A stretch of 64,000 nucleotides of DNA. It comes from Amycolatopsis anabasis (GTDB lineage: Bacteria > Actinomycetota > Actinomycetes > Mycobacteriales > Pseudonocardiaceae). The notes under the pieces are model-generated. The model worked only from the letters and a program-made list of their open reading frames with translations. It ran no database searches and was not told the DNA's origin. Shown here piece after piece: positions 1-7,093 of the stretch. Where the stretch lies: the NCBI RefSeq assembly GCF_009765355.1, contig NZ_VTHK01000010.1:176546-240545 (forward strand), in the 5' to 3' direction. Positions within the stretch are counted from its first letter, which is position 1. Each line of letters opens with the position of its first letter. The position numbers and the translations under genes were made by a program.

Positions 1-242
1 ATCATCTGGTGCTCGGCGCGTCTCGCAACCCGATGTTCGCCCAGCTCTCGGCCGTGGTCGCCGAGGTGCTCACCGGCCGCACCGGCCACGGGCTGATGCC
101 CGACGAACCGCAACCGGAGGCGGTCGCGCTGCACGTCGAGGTGGCCGCCTCGATCGACGCGGGCGACGGGGACCGGGCCGAGCGGGCGATGCGGGACATC
201 GTGGTGCAGGCACGCGACGAGATGGCCGCGCTGTTCGAGTAA
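1..242 (+). CDS. GntR-family regulator, FCD domain C-terminus (5'-truncated by window edge)
   Basis: Only the last 79 codons are present (first complete codon at position 3); the gene begins outside the window. The visible part is helical, with GASRNPMFAQL near its start and HVEVAASIDAGDGDRAERAM later, the typical C-terminal portion of the FCD ligand-binding domain of FadR-subfamily GntR regulators; this domain usually binds a small carboxylic acid. The N-terminal winged helix cannot be checked. It ends with TAA 35 nt before the GTG of cobD, so the two genes might share a transcript, although a regulator and a corrin enzyme are not an obvious pair. Family call good, ligand unknown. Confidence 0.7.
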   Translation, partial: HLVLGASRNPMFAQLSAVVAEVLTGRTGHGLMPDEPQPEAVALHVEVAASIDAGDGDRAERAMRDIVVQARDEMAALFE

Positions 243-277
243 CCTCCCCGCAGAGACCATCGACTTGGGGAGCCACG

Positions 278-1213
278 GTGAGCGCGGCACGCGCGATCGG
301 ACTGTTGCTGGGGGTGGCCGCGGACGGGGTGATCGGCGACCCGAAACGGGGTCGTCCGGTGGCCGGAATCGCCCGCGTGGCCCGTGTCCTGGAGAGCAAA
401 CTGCCCGCCGACCGGCGGCTGGCCGGTGCGGTGCACGCGGGCGGCCTCGCCGGGGGCGCGGTGCTCCTCGGCGTGGCCGCCGAACGGCTGGGCCGCCGCG
501 GCCCGGTGTCGCAGGCGCTCGCCACCGCGGTGACCACCTGGGCCGTCCTCGGCGGGGCCGGGCTGGCGCAGGACGGCACCGCGCTGGCCCGCGACCTGGA
601 GGAAGGCGAGCTCCAGCAGGCGCGCGAGACCCTGGCCCACCTCGATCCGCGCACCACCGATTCGCTGGACCTGCGCGCGCTGTCCCGCGCCTCGGTCGAG
701 GCGGTCGCGCAGAACACCTCGGACGTCGTGGTCGCGCCGCTGTTCTGGGGCGCGGTCGCCGGGGCGCCGGGGTTGATCGGCGCGCGCACGGTCAGCCTGC
801 TGCGGCGGCTGCTCGGGCACCGCTCCCGGCCGTTCGGCTGGTTCGCGGCCCGGCTGGACGACGTGGTCAGCCTGGCGCCGACCCGGTTCGCCGCCCTGCT
901 CACCACGATCGCCGCGCCGGTGGTCGGCGGTTCGGCCGGGGGCGCCTGGCGGGCGTGGCGCCGGGACACGATCGCCCACCCGGCCCCGAACGAGGGCCGG
1001 GTGGAAGCCGCCTTCGCCGGGGCGCTGGAGATCCGGCTCGGCGGGCGGACCGTCTACCCGCACGGCGTGGAGGAGCTGCCGGTCCTCGGCGACGGCCGCA
1101 ACCCCGACGCCGGCCACGTGACCCGCGCGGTCGAACTGTCCCGGGTGGTCGGCTGGCTGGCCGGGGCGAGCACGGCCGTCCTGGCCACCCTCACCGCCCT
1201 CCGCCGCCGCTGA
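278..1213 (+). CDS. cobD: Adenosylcobinamide-phosphate synthase CobD/CbiB
   Basis: 311 aa, the usual length for CobD/CbiB, the inner-membrane enzyme that attaches the aminopropanol arm to adenosylcobyric acid in cobalamin synthesis. Family hallmarks: an N-terminal hydrophobic segment ending in the GVIGDP motif (residues 17-22), the central block SRASVEAVAQNTSDVVVAPLFW, hydrophobic helices and a C-terminal hydrophobic tail. GTG start chosen because GGGGAG lies 5 nt upstream. It is convergent with SURF1 across an intergenic region full of 21-bp repeats. In M. tuberculosis cobD (Rv2236c) also lies beside the SURF1/ptpA genes. No cobalamin riboswitch was seen upstream. Confidence 0.9.
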   Translation: MSAARAIGLLLGVAADGVIGDPKRGRPVAGIARVARVLESKLPADRRLAGAVHAGGLAGGAVLLGVAAERLGRRGPVSQALATAVTTWAVLGGAGLAQDGTALARDLEEGELQQARETLAHLDPRTTDSLDLRALSRASVEAVAQNTSDVVVAPLFWGAVAGAPGLIGARTVSLLRRLLGHRSRPFGWFAARLDDVVSLAPTRFAALLTTIAAPVVGGSAGGAWRAWRRDTIAHPAPNEGRVEAAFAGALEIRLGGRTVYPHGVEELPVLGDGRNPDAGHVTRAVELSRVVGWLAGASTAVLATLTALRRR

Positions 1214-1217
1214 CCCC

Positions 1218-1563
1218 GCGAGTCGCACACTCAGCCAAGCGAGTCGCACACTCGGGTAAGCGAACTACACACTCGGGTAAGCGAATTGCACGCTCGGGTA
1301 AGCGAGTTGCACATTGAGGTTTCTCGATGGGCTTCTCGGATAGTGCTCGGGGGCACCCAATGCGGCGTTGGGCGCGCAGTCCCCCGTTTCGGACGTGCGA
1401 GTTCCCCATTTCGGTAGGCGAGTTCCACACCCGGGCACCGGCGAGCACGGTGCGAAGCCGCATACCGAGGAAACCTCAATGTGTAACTCGCGTGCGGGAA
1501 TGTGTAGTTCGCGTGCCCGAGTGTGTATTTCGGGTGCCGGGGCGTGGAACTCAGGTGCGGACT
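1218..1563. repeat. Two opposed arrays of 21-bp degenerate repeats between cobD and SURF1
   Basis: Units begin at 1218, 1239, 1260, 1281 and 1302 (exact 21-bp period), of the form GCGARTYRCACACTCGGGTAA. Two diverged forward copies occur at 1397 and 1418. From 1480 the units run in the opposite orientation (starts 1480, 1501, 1522, 1543), e.g. TGTGTAGTTCGCGTGCCCGAG. The last one overlaps the final codons of SURF1. The inner ends are near-perfect complements: GCGAGTTGCACATTGAGGT at 1302 against 1474-1492, one mismatch in 19. The transcript across this convergent junction could fold into a long stem from either side, which would suit a bidirectional terminator. The 21-bp period is open in all frames and produces spurious heptapeptide ORFs. 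Confidence 0.85.
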
Positions 1564-2387
1564 TGGTGGTCTTCGGCGGCTTCGTCTTCGGCGAGGATCT
1601 GGGCCACCGACTTCCGGCGCTCGCGGGAGGGTTTCGGGGACGTCAGCGCCCCGCCCGGTTTGAGTTCGCGCACGGTGAAGTACAACCAGCCCAGGATCGC
1701 CATGGTCCCGAAGGCGATCCACTGCAGCGCGTAGGAGAAGAAGGGGCCCGAGTCCGTCTGCGGCAGCGGCAGCGCGCCGAGCACGCCCGGCTGGCCGTCG
1801 TCGAGCTGGAAGTAGCCGGGCCGGATGCCCAGCCCGCTGGCCCGGGCGACCACCCGCGAATCCACGGTGTAGCTGTGCAGCTTCCCGTCGGTGGACTCGT
1901 CGGCGAAGGCGTCCCGGTTCTTCGGGTCGTTCTCGTCGACCCGGATGCGGGCGACCAGCGGAACCTCCCCGGCCGGGGGCGCCGCGTACGGCGGCACCCG
2001 GGTCCGGGAATCCGGGCGCACGTAACCCCGGTCGACCAGGATCACCTGGCCGCCGGTGGTGCGGAACGGGGTGAGCACCTCGAACGCCGGTTCGCCCTGC
2101 ACGGTCCGCAGCCGCGCGACGACCTCACCCTGGGGCAGGTAGCTGCCGGTCACCGTCACGCGGTCCCACTGCGTGCTCCCGTCCGGCGCGACCCCCGGGG
2201 GCAGCACCTCGGCGAGCGGCCGCGGCTGCGCGGTGAAGGACGCCTGCAAGGCGGCGTTCTGCGCCGACCGCTCGTCGTCCCGGCGGAACTGCCAGGGCGC
2301 GAGCAGCGTGTAGCACGCGATGGCGAACGTGAACACCACCAGCGTGAGCGCCAGCCAGCTCGGCCGGAGCAGGAACTTCAACCGCAC
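1551..2387 (-). CDS. SURF1-family cytochrome oxidase assembly protein
   Basis: 278 aa. Topology is the SURF1 one: a TM helix near the N-terminus (about residues 10-30, LTLVVFTFAIACYTLL) followed by WQFRRDDE, an extracytoplasmic domain with VTVTGSYLP and ILVDRGYVRP, and a second TM helix near the C-terminus (YALQWIAFGTMAILGWLYF). SURF1 proteins assist heme a insertion into, and assembly of, aa3-type cytochrome c oxidase. It is the last gene of a minus-strand operon (chorismate mutase, tyrosine phosphatase, kinase, SURF1), 32 nt after the kinase stop. In mycobacteria a SURF1 gene likewise follows ptpA. The 3' end overlaps the 21-bp repeat array. Confidence 0.88.
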   Translation of the reverse strand: MRLKFLLRPSWLALTLVVFTFAIACYTLLAPWQFRRDDERSAQNAALQASFTAQPRPLAEVLPPGVAPDGSTQWDRVTVTGSYLPQGEVVARLRTVQGEPAFEVLTPFRTTGGQVILVDRGYVRPDSRTRVPPYAAPPAGEVPLVARIRVDENDPKNRDAFADESTDGKLHSYTVDSRVVARASGLGIRPGYFQLDDGQPGVLGALPLPQTDSGPFFSYALQWIAFGTMAILGWLYFTVRELKPGGALTSPKPSRERRKSVAQILAEDEAAEDHQVRT

Positions 2388-2419
2388 CCCTCAACGGTAG
2401 GCCGTCCCGCGAACCCGCG

Positions 2420-3280
2420 TCACAGAGCCCCGCGCGCGGCCGACAGCGCCTGCCCGGCGTACGAGCCGCCGAACACCGCCGCGTGCACCAGGATCGGGAA
2501 GAGCTGGTGCAGTCCGGTCCGGTCCCGCCAGCCCGCGGCGAGCGGCGTGCCCGCGTCCGCCGCGGCTTCGGCGTAGGCCCCGAGGATGCGGGCCACGTGC
2601 GGGGTGCCGAACAGCTGGAGCATCGCGAGATCGCCCTCGCGGTGACCGCCGTGCGCGGCCGGGTCGATCAGCCACACCCGGCCGTCACCGGCCCAGTGCA
2701 CGTTGCCGCTCCACGCGTCGCCGTGCAGGCGCGCGGGCGGTTCCGGCGGTCCGGCCAGCTCCGGCAGCCGCGCGCACAGCTCGTCGAAGACGGCCACCTC
2801 TTCCGTGCCGAACAGGCCCTGGTCGGCGCACATTCGCACGTACGGCTCGATCCGGTGTGCCGCGTAGAACTCCGCCCAGTCGCCGCACGGCTCGTTGCGC
2901 ATCGGGGCCAGGCCCATCCACGCGTCGGCCGGGCCACCGGGCGGCGGGCAGCCGAAGGCGGGCGCACCGCGCCGGTGCAGCGCGGCCAGGCCGCGGCCGA
3001 ACTCCTCGGCGGCGGCCCGGGTGGACGGTCCGGCGGGCACGTACTGCAGCACCAGCCACTCGTCGTCCCGCGTGTGCACCCGGGGGACCGGCACGTCACC
3101 GTGCTCGCCGAGCCAGCGCAGCCCGGCTGCCTCGGCGGCGGTCGCCCCCGCACCGGCGCCCCGCTTGGCGATCACCACGTCGTGGTCGGCGAGCGTCACC
3201 AGGAACACCGAGCCACCGGCCTGGCGGACCCCGGAGACCGGCACGCCGCGCAGGCGTTCGACGGCCTCCTTCGCGTTCAT
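2420..3280 (-). CDS. Fructosamine kinase-family protein (ketosamine-3-kinase-like)
   Basis: 286 aa, aminoglycoside-phosphotransferase/protein-kinase-like fold. The catalytic loop is LHGDAWSGN and the metal-binding segment is LIDPAAHGGHREGDLAM. This pair is diagnostic of the fructosamine/ketosamine-3-kinase (FN3K) family, which phosphorylates sugar-protein adducts so that they decompose. The ATG overlaps the stop of the tyrosine phosphatase gene (ATGA at 3277-3280), so the two are translationally coupled. Operon pairing of an LMW tyrosine phosphatase with an FN3K-like kinase is common in bacteria and suggests a shared repair or signalling role. The substrate is not deducible from sequence. Confidence 0.85.
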   Translation of the reverse strand: MNAKEAVERLRGVPVSGVRQAGGSVFLVTLADHDVVIAKRGAGAGATAAEAAGLRWLGEHGDVPVPRVHTRDDEWLVLQYVPAGPSTRAAAEEFGRGLAALHRRGAPAFGCPPPGGPADAWMGLAPMRNEPCGDWAEFYAAHRIEPYVRMCADQGLFGTEEVAVFDELCARLPELAGPPEPPARLHGDAWSGNVHWAGDGRVWLIDPAAHGGHREGDLAMLQLFGTPHVARILGAYAEAAADAGTPLAAGWRDRTGLHQLFPILVHAAVFGGSYAGQALSAARGAL

Positions 3281-3735
3281 CGGTGCTCGCGAACCCAGTC
3301 GAGCAGGCCGGGCACGGCTCGTTCGATCATGCCGAGCACCTCGTCGAAACCCTGCTCACCGCCGTAGTACGGATCCGGGATCTCCGCCTCCGGCGGCGCG
3401 GAGGGGTCGAACTCGCGCAGCAGCCGCACCCGGTCCGGGTCGCCGGTCAGCCGCCGCAGCGTGCGCCGGTGCCCGAGATCGGCGGCGAGCAGCAGGTCGG
3501 CCTTCAGGTGCTCGTCGCCGACCTGTGCGGCGACGTGGTCGCCGCGGTAGCCGTGCGCGTCCAGCGTCGCGCGGGCGCGGGAATCGGCGGGCTCACCGAC
3601 GTGCCACGGGCCGGTGCCCGCGCTGGTGACCCGCACCTCGTCGCCGAGCCCGGCCCGGTGCAGGTGCTCGCGCACCACGAGCGCGGCCATCGGCGATCGG
3701 CAGATGTTGCCGGAGCAGACGAAACACAGATGCAT
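3277..3735 (-). CDS. Low-molecular-weight protein tyrosine phosphatase (PtpA-like)
   Basis: 152 aa, standard for LMW-PTPs. The P-loop VCSGNICRSP lies at the extreme N-terminus (nucleophile Cys7, phosphate-binding Arg13) and the general-acid segment DPYYGG lies near residue 120. The reading frame continues upstream, but only the ATG at 3735 puts the P-loop in its normal place. It dephosphorylates tyrosine-phosphorylated proteins or arsenate-like substrates. M. tuberculosis PtpA (Rv2234), secreted without a signal peptide, is the syntenic counterpart. The gene starts 11 nt after the chorismate mutase stop and overlaps the FN3K-like gene by four bases. Confidence 0.92.
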   Translation of the reverse strand: MHLCFVCSGNICRSPMAALVVREHLHRAGLGDEVRVTSAGTGPWHVGEPADSRARATLDAHGYRGDHVAAQVGDEHLKADLLLAADLGHRRTLRRLTGDPDRVRLLREFDPSAPPEAEIPDPYYGGEQGFDEVLGMIERAVPGLLDWVREHR

Positions 3736-3746
3736 CGCCGACGAAC

Positions 3747-4313
3747 CTAACCGCAGACCGAGACGACCGCGCGGTCGAGTGCCCGTTCGTGCAGGCGGTC
3801 GAGGTGCCGCCGCAGATCGGTCACCCGCACCGCGACCGGCAGCCGGTGCGCGCAGCCCTCGCTCGCCCGGGTCGCCACGGTGTCGGCCAGCTCGGCCAGC
3901 AGTTCGGCGTTGAGCCGGTCGATCACCGGGCGGACCTCGGTGGGCAGATCGGGTTTGGTGGTCGGCGCCTGGTCGGGGTGGGCCGTCCACCAGGCGAACA
4001 ACCCGTACTGGACGACCTTGGACGCCTCGATCTGGTCGCGGAAGAAAGTGACCGTGGCGTCCGGGTCCAGGCCCAGTTCGACGGCCTTGGCCCGGGCCAT
4101 GTCCAGGACCTGCTGTTCCCGCGCCGGATCGGTGATCGGCTGGTCGGGGAACTTGGCCGCGGCGACCTTGTCGGCCACCAGCACCCGCCGCGCGGCCGAA
4201 TCGGTGAGCGGCAGGAGCGAACCGCGCGCCGGGGACGCCGACGCGGGGGCGGCGGTGACCACGGAGACGGTCAAGGCGGCGAGGGCGCCCGCGAGCAACG
4301 ACCGAAGCTGCAT
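3747..4313 (-). CDS. Secreted AroQ-gamma chorismate mutase
   Basis: 188 aa with a Sec signal peptide (about residues 1-27, hydrophobic core LAALTVSVVTAAPA, cleavage near ASA-SP) and an all-helical mature domain. VADKVAAAKFPDQPITDP, followed by FFRDQIEASKVVQYGLFAWW, is the active-site layout of the periplasmic *AroQ class (M. tuberculosis Rv1885c type), which converts chorismate to prephenate outside the cytoplasm. Two cysteines near the C-terminus (EGCAHR and the terminal VCG) probably form the disulfide known in that class. It is first in the operon with a phosphatase and kinase, an odd partner set. The promoter must lie in the 32-bp divergent gap to the NIF3-like gene. Confidence 0.88.
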   Translation of the reverse strand: MQLRSLLAGALAALTVSVVTAAPASASPARGSLLPLTDSAARRVLVADKVAAAKFPDQPITDPAREQQVLDMARAKAVELGLDPDATVTFFRDQIEASKVVQYGLFAWWTAHPDQAPTTKPDLPTEVRPVIDRLNAELLAELADTVATRASEGCAHRLPVAVRVTDLRRHLDRLHERALDRAVVSVCG

Positions 4314-4345
4314 GTCGCCCGAGCGTACATGCGAGGATTCTCGGC

Positions 4346-5158
4346 ATGCCCGTTGTGTCCGACGTGATCGCCGCCCTGGAAACCGCCTACCCGCCCGAAC
4401 TCGCCGAGTCGTGGGACGCGGTCGGCCTGGTGTGCGGTGATCCGGCCGAGCCCGTCGACCGCGTCCTGGTGTGCGTGGACCCGGTGCGGGCCACCGTCGA
4501 GGAGGCGATCGAACGCGGCGCCCAGCTCGTCGTCGCGCACCACCCGCTGCTGCTGCGCGGGGTGCACGGCGTCGGCGCGGACACCGCCAAGGGCGGCCTG
4601 GTGCACCGGCTCATCCGGGCCGGGGTGGCGCTCTACTGCGCCCACACCAACGCCGATTCGGCGCGGCCCGGGGTGTCCGACGCGCTGGCGTCGGCGCTGG
4701 GCCTGAACATGCTGCGCCCGCTCCAGCCGCACGCGCCGGAGGCCGAGACCGGCATCGGGCGGATCGGTGAGCTGGCCGAACCCGAGCCGTTCGCCGAGTT
4801 CGTCGGCCGGGTCGCCGCGGCCCTGCCGAAGACCACGCCGGGCGTGCTCGGCGCCGGGGACCCGGACCGTCTGATTAGGACGGTCGCGGTGTCCGGCGGG
4901 GCCGGGGACGGCTACCTCGCCGCGGCGACGGGCGCCGGGGCGGACGCGTTCGTGACCGCCGATCTGCGCCACCACCCGGCCGGGGAGCACCTGGAGGCGC
5001 CGGGCCGGGTGCCCGCCCTGGTCGGCGTGACGCACTGGGCCAGCGAGTGGCCGTGGTGCGAGCAAGCCTCGGACGTCATCGCGGCCGCGCTGGGCGGTAC
5101 CGTCGATGTTCACGTCTCGACGCGGTGCACCGATCCGTGGAACTTGAGAGCAAGCTAG
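4346..5158 (+). CDS. NIF3/YbgI-family dinuclear metal protein (GTP cyclohydrolase I type 2-like)
   Basis: 270 aa. Family motifs: WDAVGLVCGDP (about residues 23-33), the metal-binding VVAHHPLLLRGVHG, YCAHTNADSA, and a C-terminal histidine/glutamate block around THWASEWPWCEQA. NIF3 proteins form toroidal hexamers with a two-metal site. The biochemical role is unsettled and the 'GTP cyclohydrolase I type 2' label comes from limited data. It starts a plus-strand operon with the zinc-ribbon protein 16 nt downstream. The order NIF3, zinc ribbon, RNase H/phosphatase matches M. tuberculosis Rv2230c-Rv2228c. GAGG precedes the ATG. Confidence 0.9.
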   Translation: MPVVSDVIAALETAYPPELAESWDAVGLVCGDPAEPVDRVLVCVDPVRATVEEAIERGAQLVVAHHPLLLRGVHGVGADTAKGGLVHRLIRAGVALYCAHTNADSARPGVSDALASALGLNMLRPLQPHAPEAETGIGRIGELAEPEPFAEFVGRVAAALPKTTPGVLGAGDPDRLIRTVAVSGGAGDGYLAAATGAGADAFVTADLRHHPAGEHLEAPGRVPALVGVTHWASEWPWCEQASDVIAAALGGTVDVHVSTRCTDPWNLRAS

Positions 5159-5174
5159 TTAAGGGGAACGCTCA

Positions 5175-5912
5175 GTGAAGGCAGAGCCAGCCGTACAGCG
5201 TCAGATGCTCGAGCTCGCGAAGGTGGACGCGGACCTGTCCAGGGTCGAGCACCGGCGCCGCAACCTCCCCGAGCTGGCGGAGATCGCCGAGGTGGAGAAG
5301 ACGCTGCGGGAGCGGCGGGACGCGCTGGTCGCGGTGGAGACCTCGGGCTCGGACCTGGACCGGGAGATCGCCCGGCAGGAGAAGGAGATCGAATCGGTCC
5401 GGGCGCGCGAGGACCGCGACCGCAAGCTGCTGGCGTCCGGGACGATCTCGGCCAAGCAGCTGACCGACGTCGAGCACGAGTTGGAGACGCTGCAGCGGCG
5501 GCAGACCGCGCTGGAGGACGACCTGCTCGAGCTGATGGAGCGCCGGGAGGCGATCGAACTCGACGCGCAGCGCACCGGGGCCGAGGTCGACAAGGCCGAG
5601 CAGACCCTCGCCGACGCCGCGAAGCGCCGGGACGAGGCGGTCGCCGATCTGGACGCGACCCAGGCCCGCCGGGACGCCGACCGGGCGAACCTGCTCCCGC
5701 GGTTCCCGGACGACCTGCTCAAGCTCTACGAGCGGGTCCGCGCGCACAAGGGGATCGGCGCGGCGCTGCTGCGGTCCCGCCGGTGCGGGGCGTGCCAGCT
5801 CGACATCGACCGCAACGCGATCGCCGAGATCAAGGCGGCCCCGGAGGACGAGGTCATCCAGTGCGAGAACTGCGGGGCGATCCTGGTGCGCACGCTGGAG
5901 TCCGGCCTGTGA
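5175..5912 (+). CDS. Coiled-coil zinc-ribbon protein (CdsZ-like)
   Basis: 245 aa. Residues about 5-180 are heptad-rich and highly charged, a long antiparallel coiled coil. The C-terminus carries a four-cysteine zinc ribbon, CGAC (C204, C207) and CENC (C230, C233). This is the conserved actinobacterial Rv2229c family, structurally related to the Helicobacter HP0958/CdsZ proteins, which bind RNA or protein partners. It sits between the NIF3-like gene and RNase H/phosphatase, and its stop overlaps the next start (GTGA at 5909-5912). The coupling and conserved order hint at a joint role in nucleic-acid metabolism, but that is inference. Confidence 0.88.
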   Translation: MKAEPAVQRQMLELAKVDADLSRVEHRRRNLPELAEIAEVEKTLRERRDALVAVETSGSDLDREIARQEKEIESVRAREDRDRKLLASGTISAKQLTDVEHELETLQRRQTALEDDLLELMERREAIELDAQRTGAEVDKAEQTLADAAKRRDEAVADLDATQARRDADRANLLPRFPDDLLKLYERVRAHKGIGAALLRSRRCGACQLDIDRNAIAEIKAAPEDEVIQCENCGAILVRTLESGL

Positions 5913-7006
5913 ACGTCGTCGTGGAGGCCGACGGGGGTTCGCGGGGCAACCCCGGGCCCGCGGGGTACGGCGCGGTGGTGAAGGACGCGGCGACCGGTGA
6001 GGTGCTCGCCGAGCGGCAGGACGCGCTCGGCGTCGCGACGAACAACGTGGCCGAGTACTCCGGCCTGATCGCCGGGCTGCGCGCGGCCGCGGAACTGGGT
6101 GCGTCCACTGTGGACGTCCGGATGGACTCCAAGCTCGTCGTGGAGCAGATGTCCGGGCGGTGGAAGATCAAGCACGCGGCGCTGCAGCCGCTCGCGCAGG
6201 AGGCTCGCGAGCTCGCGGCGGGGTTCGGCCGGGTCCGGTACGAGTGGATCCCGCGCGCCGAGAACGCGCATGCCGACCGGCTGGCGAACCAGGCGATGGA
6301 CGCGGCCGCGAAGGGGACGGAGGCGCCCAAGGCGCTGGATCGCAGCTCCCCGGCGCGCTGGACCGGCGCCCAGGGCACGCCGACCAAACTGCTGCTGCTG
6401 CGGCACGGCCAGACCGAGATGTCGGTGGAGCGCCGGTACTCGGGCCGGGGCGACGTCCCGTTGACCGAGCACGGGCGGGAGCAGGTGGCCGCGGCGGCGA
6501 AGCGCCTGGCCGGGATGGACGGCCTGCTGGCCGATGGCGTGGCCGCGCCGATCGTGGCGTCGCCGCTGCTGCGGACCAAGCAGACCGCGCAGGCGGTGGC
6601 CGACGCGCTCGGCGGGCGGGTGCGGACGCATCCCGGGCTGCTGGAGACGGACTTCGGCGAATGGGAGGGGCTGACCTTCGCCGAGGCGGCCCGGCGGGAT
6701 CCCAAGCTGCACCGCGCGTGGCTCGGCGACATCTCGGTGGCCGCGCCCGGCGGGGAGAGCTTCGAGGCCGTGCACCGGCGGGTGCGCGCGGCCCGCGACG
6801 AGCTTCTCGAGGAGTTCGCGGGGCAGACCGTCATCGTGGTCAGCCACGTCACCCCGATCAAGTCGCTGCTCCGGCTGGGCCTCGACGCGGGCCCGTCGTT
6901 GCTGTTCCGCCTGCACCTGGACCTGGCGTCGCTGTCGATCGTCGAGTTCTACCCCGACGGGAACGCGTCGGTCCGGTTGGTGAACGACATCTCGCACCTC
7001 GCCTGA
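5909..7006 (+). CDS. Bifunctional RNase HI / histidine acid phosphatase
   Basis: 365 aa in two domains. Residues 1-130 are RNase HI, with carboxylates in VEADGGSRGNPGPAGYG, VAEYSGLI, VRMDSKLVVEQ and NAHADRLANQAM; it degrades RNA in RNA:DNA hybrids. From about residue 160 a phosphoglycerate-mutase-like phosphatase begins with LLLRHGQTEM (RHG catalytic motif) and contains ETDFGEWEG and SHVTPIK. The M. tuberculosis orthologue Rv2228c has both activities and its phosphatase half acts in cobalamin biosynthesis (CobC-type, alpha-ribazole phosphate). The GTG at 5909 overlaps the upstream stop; the frame runs further up but only inside the neighbouring gene. A 55-nt palindrome lies directly downstream. 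Confidence 0.92.
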   Translation: MNVVVEADGGSRGNPGPAGYGAVVKDAATGEVLAERQDALGVATNNVAEYSGLIAGLRAAAELGASTVDVRMDSKLVVEQMSGRWKIKHAALQPLAQEARELAAGFGRVRYEWIPRAENAHADRLANQAMDAAAKGTEAPKALDRSSPARWTGAQGTPTKLLLLRHGQTEMSVERRYSGRGDVPLTEHGREQVAAAAKRLAGMDGLLADGVAAPIVASPLLRTKQTAQAVADALGGRVRTHPGLLETDFGEWEGLTFAEAARRDPKLHRAWLGDISVAAPGGESFEAVHRRVRAARDELLEEFAGQTVIVVSHVTPIKSLLRLGLDAGPSLLFRLHLDLASLSIVEFYPDGNASVRLVNDISHLA

Positions 7007-7021
7007 ACCTCGCTTGACCGG

Positions 7022-7076
7022 TTTCATGAGGGGACCCCTCCAGACAAAATTTGTCTGGAGGGGTCCCCTCATGAAA
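7022..7076. terminator. Near-perfect 55-nt palindrome, bidirectional terminator
   Basis: Arms of 27 bp (7022-7048 and 7050-7076) are exact reverse complements around a single A. The outer ends read TTTCATGAGGGGACCCCTCC and its complement. The RNA hairpin would be flanked by A/T on both sides, which suits intrinsic termination on either strand. It lies 15 nt after the RNase H/phosphatase stop and 17 nt before the end of the convergent sfnG gene. The extreme perfection suggests recent origin or a repeat-family member; no second copy occurs in this window. Confidence 0.85.
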
Positions 7077-7093
7077 AGGGGGCGGCTACCGGG

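Noticed and set aside
1191..1722. Open frames with heptapeptide repeats (such as RVAHSGK) across the 21-bp arrays
   Set aside because: The repeats result from a 21-bp period (multiple of three) read in several frames on both strands; no ribosome site. Better described as non-coding repeats.
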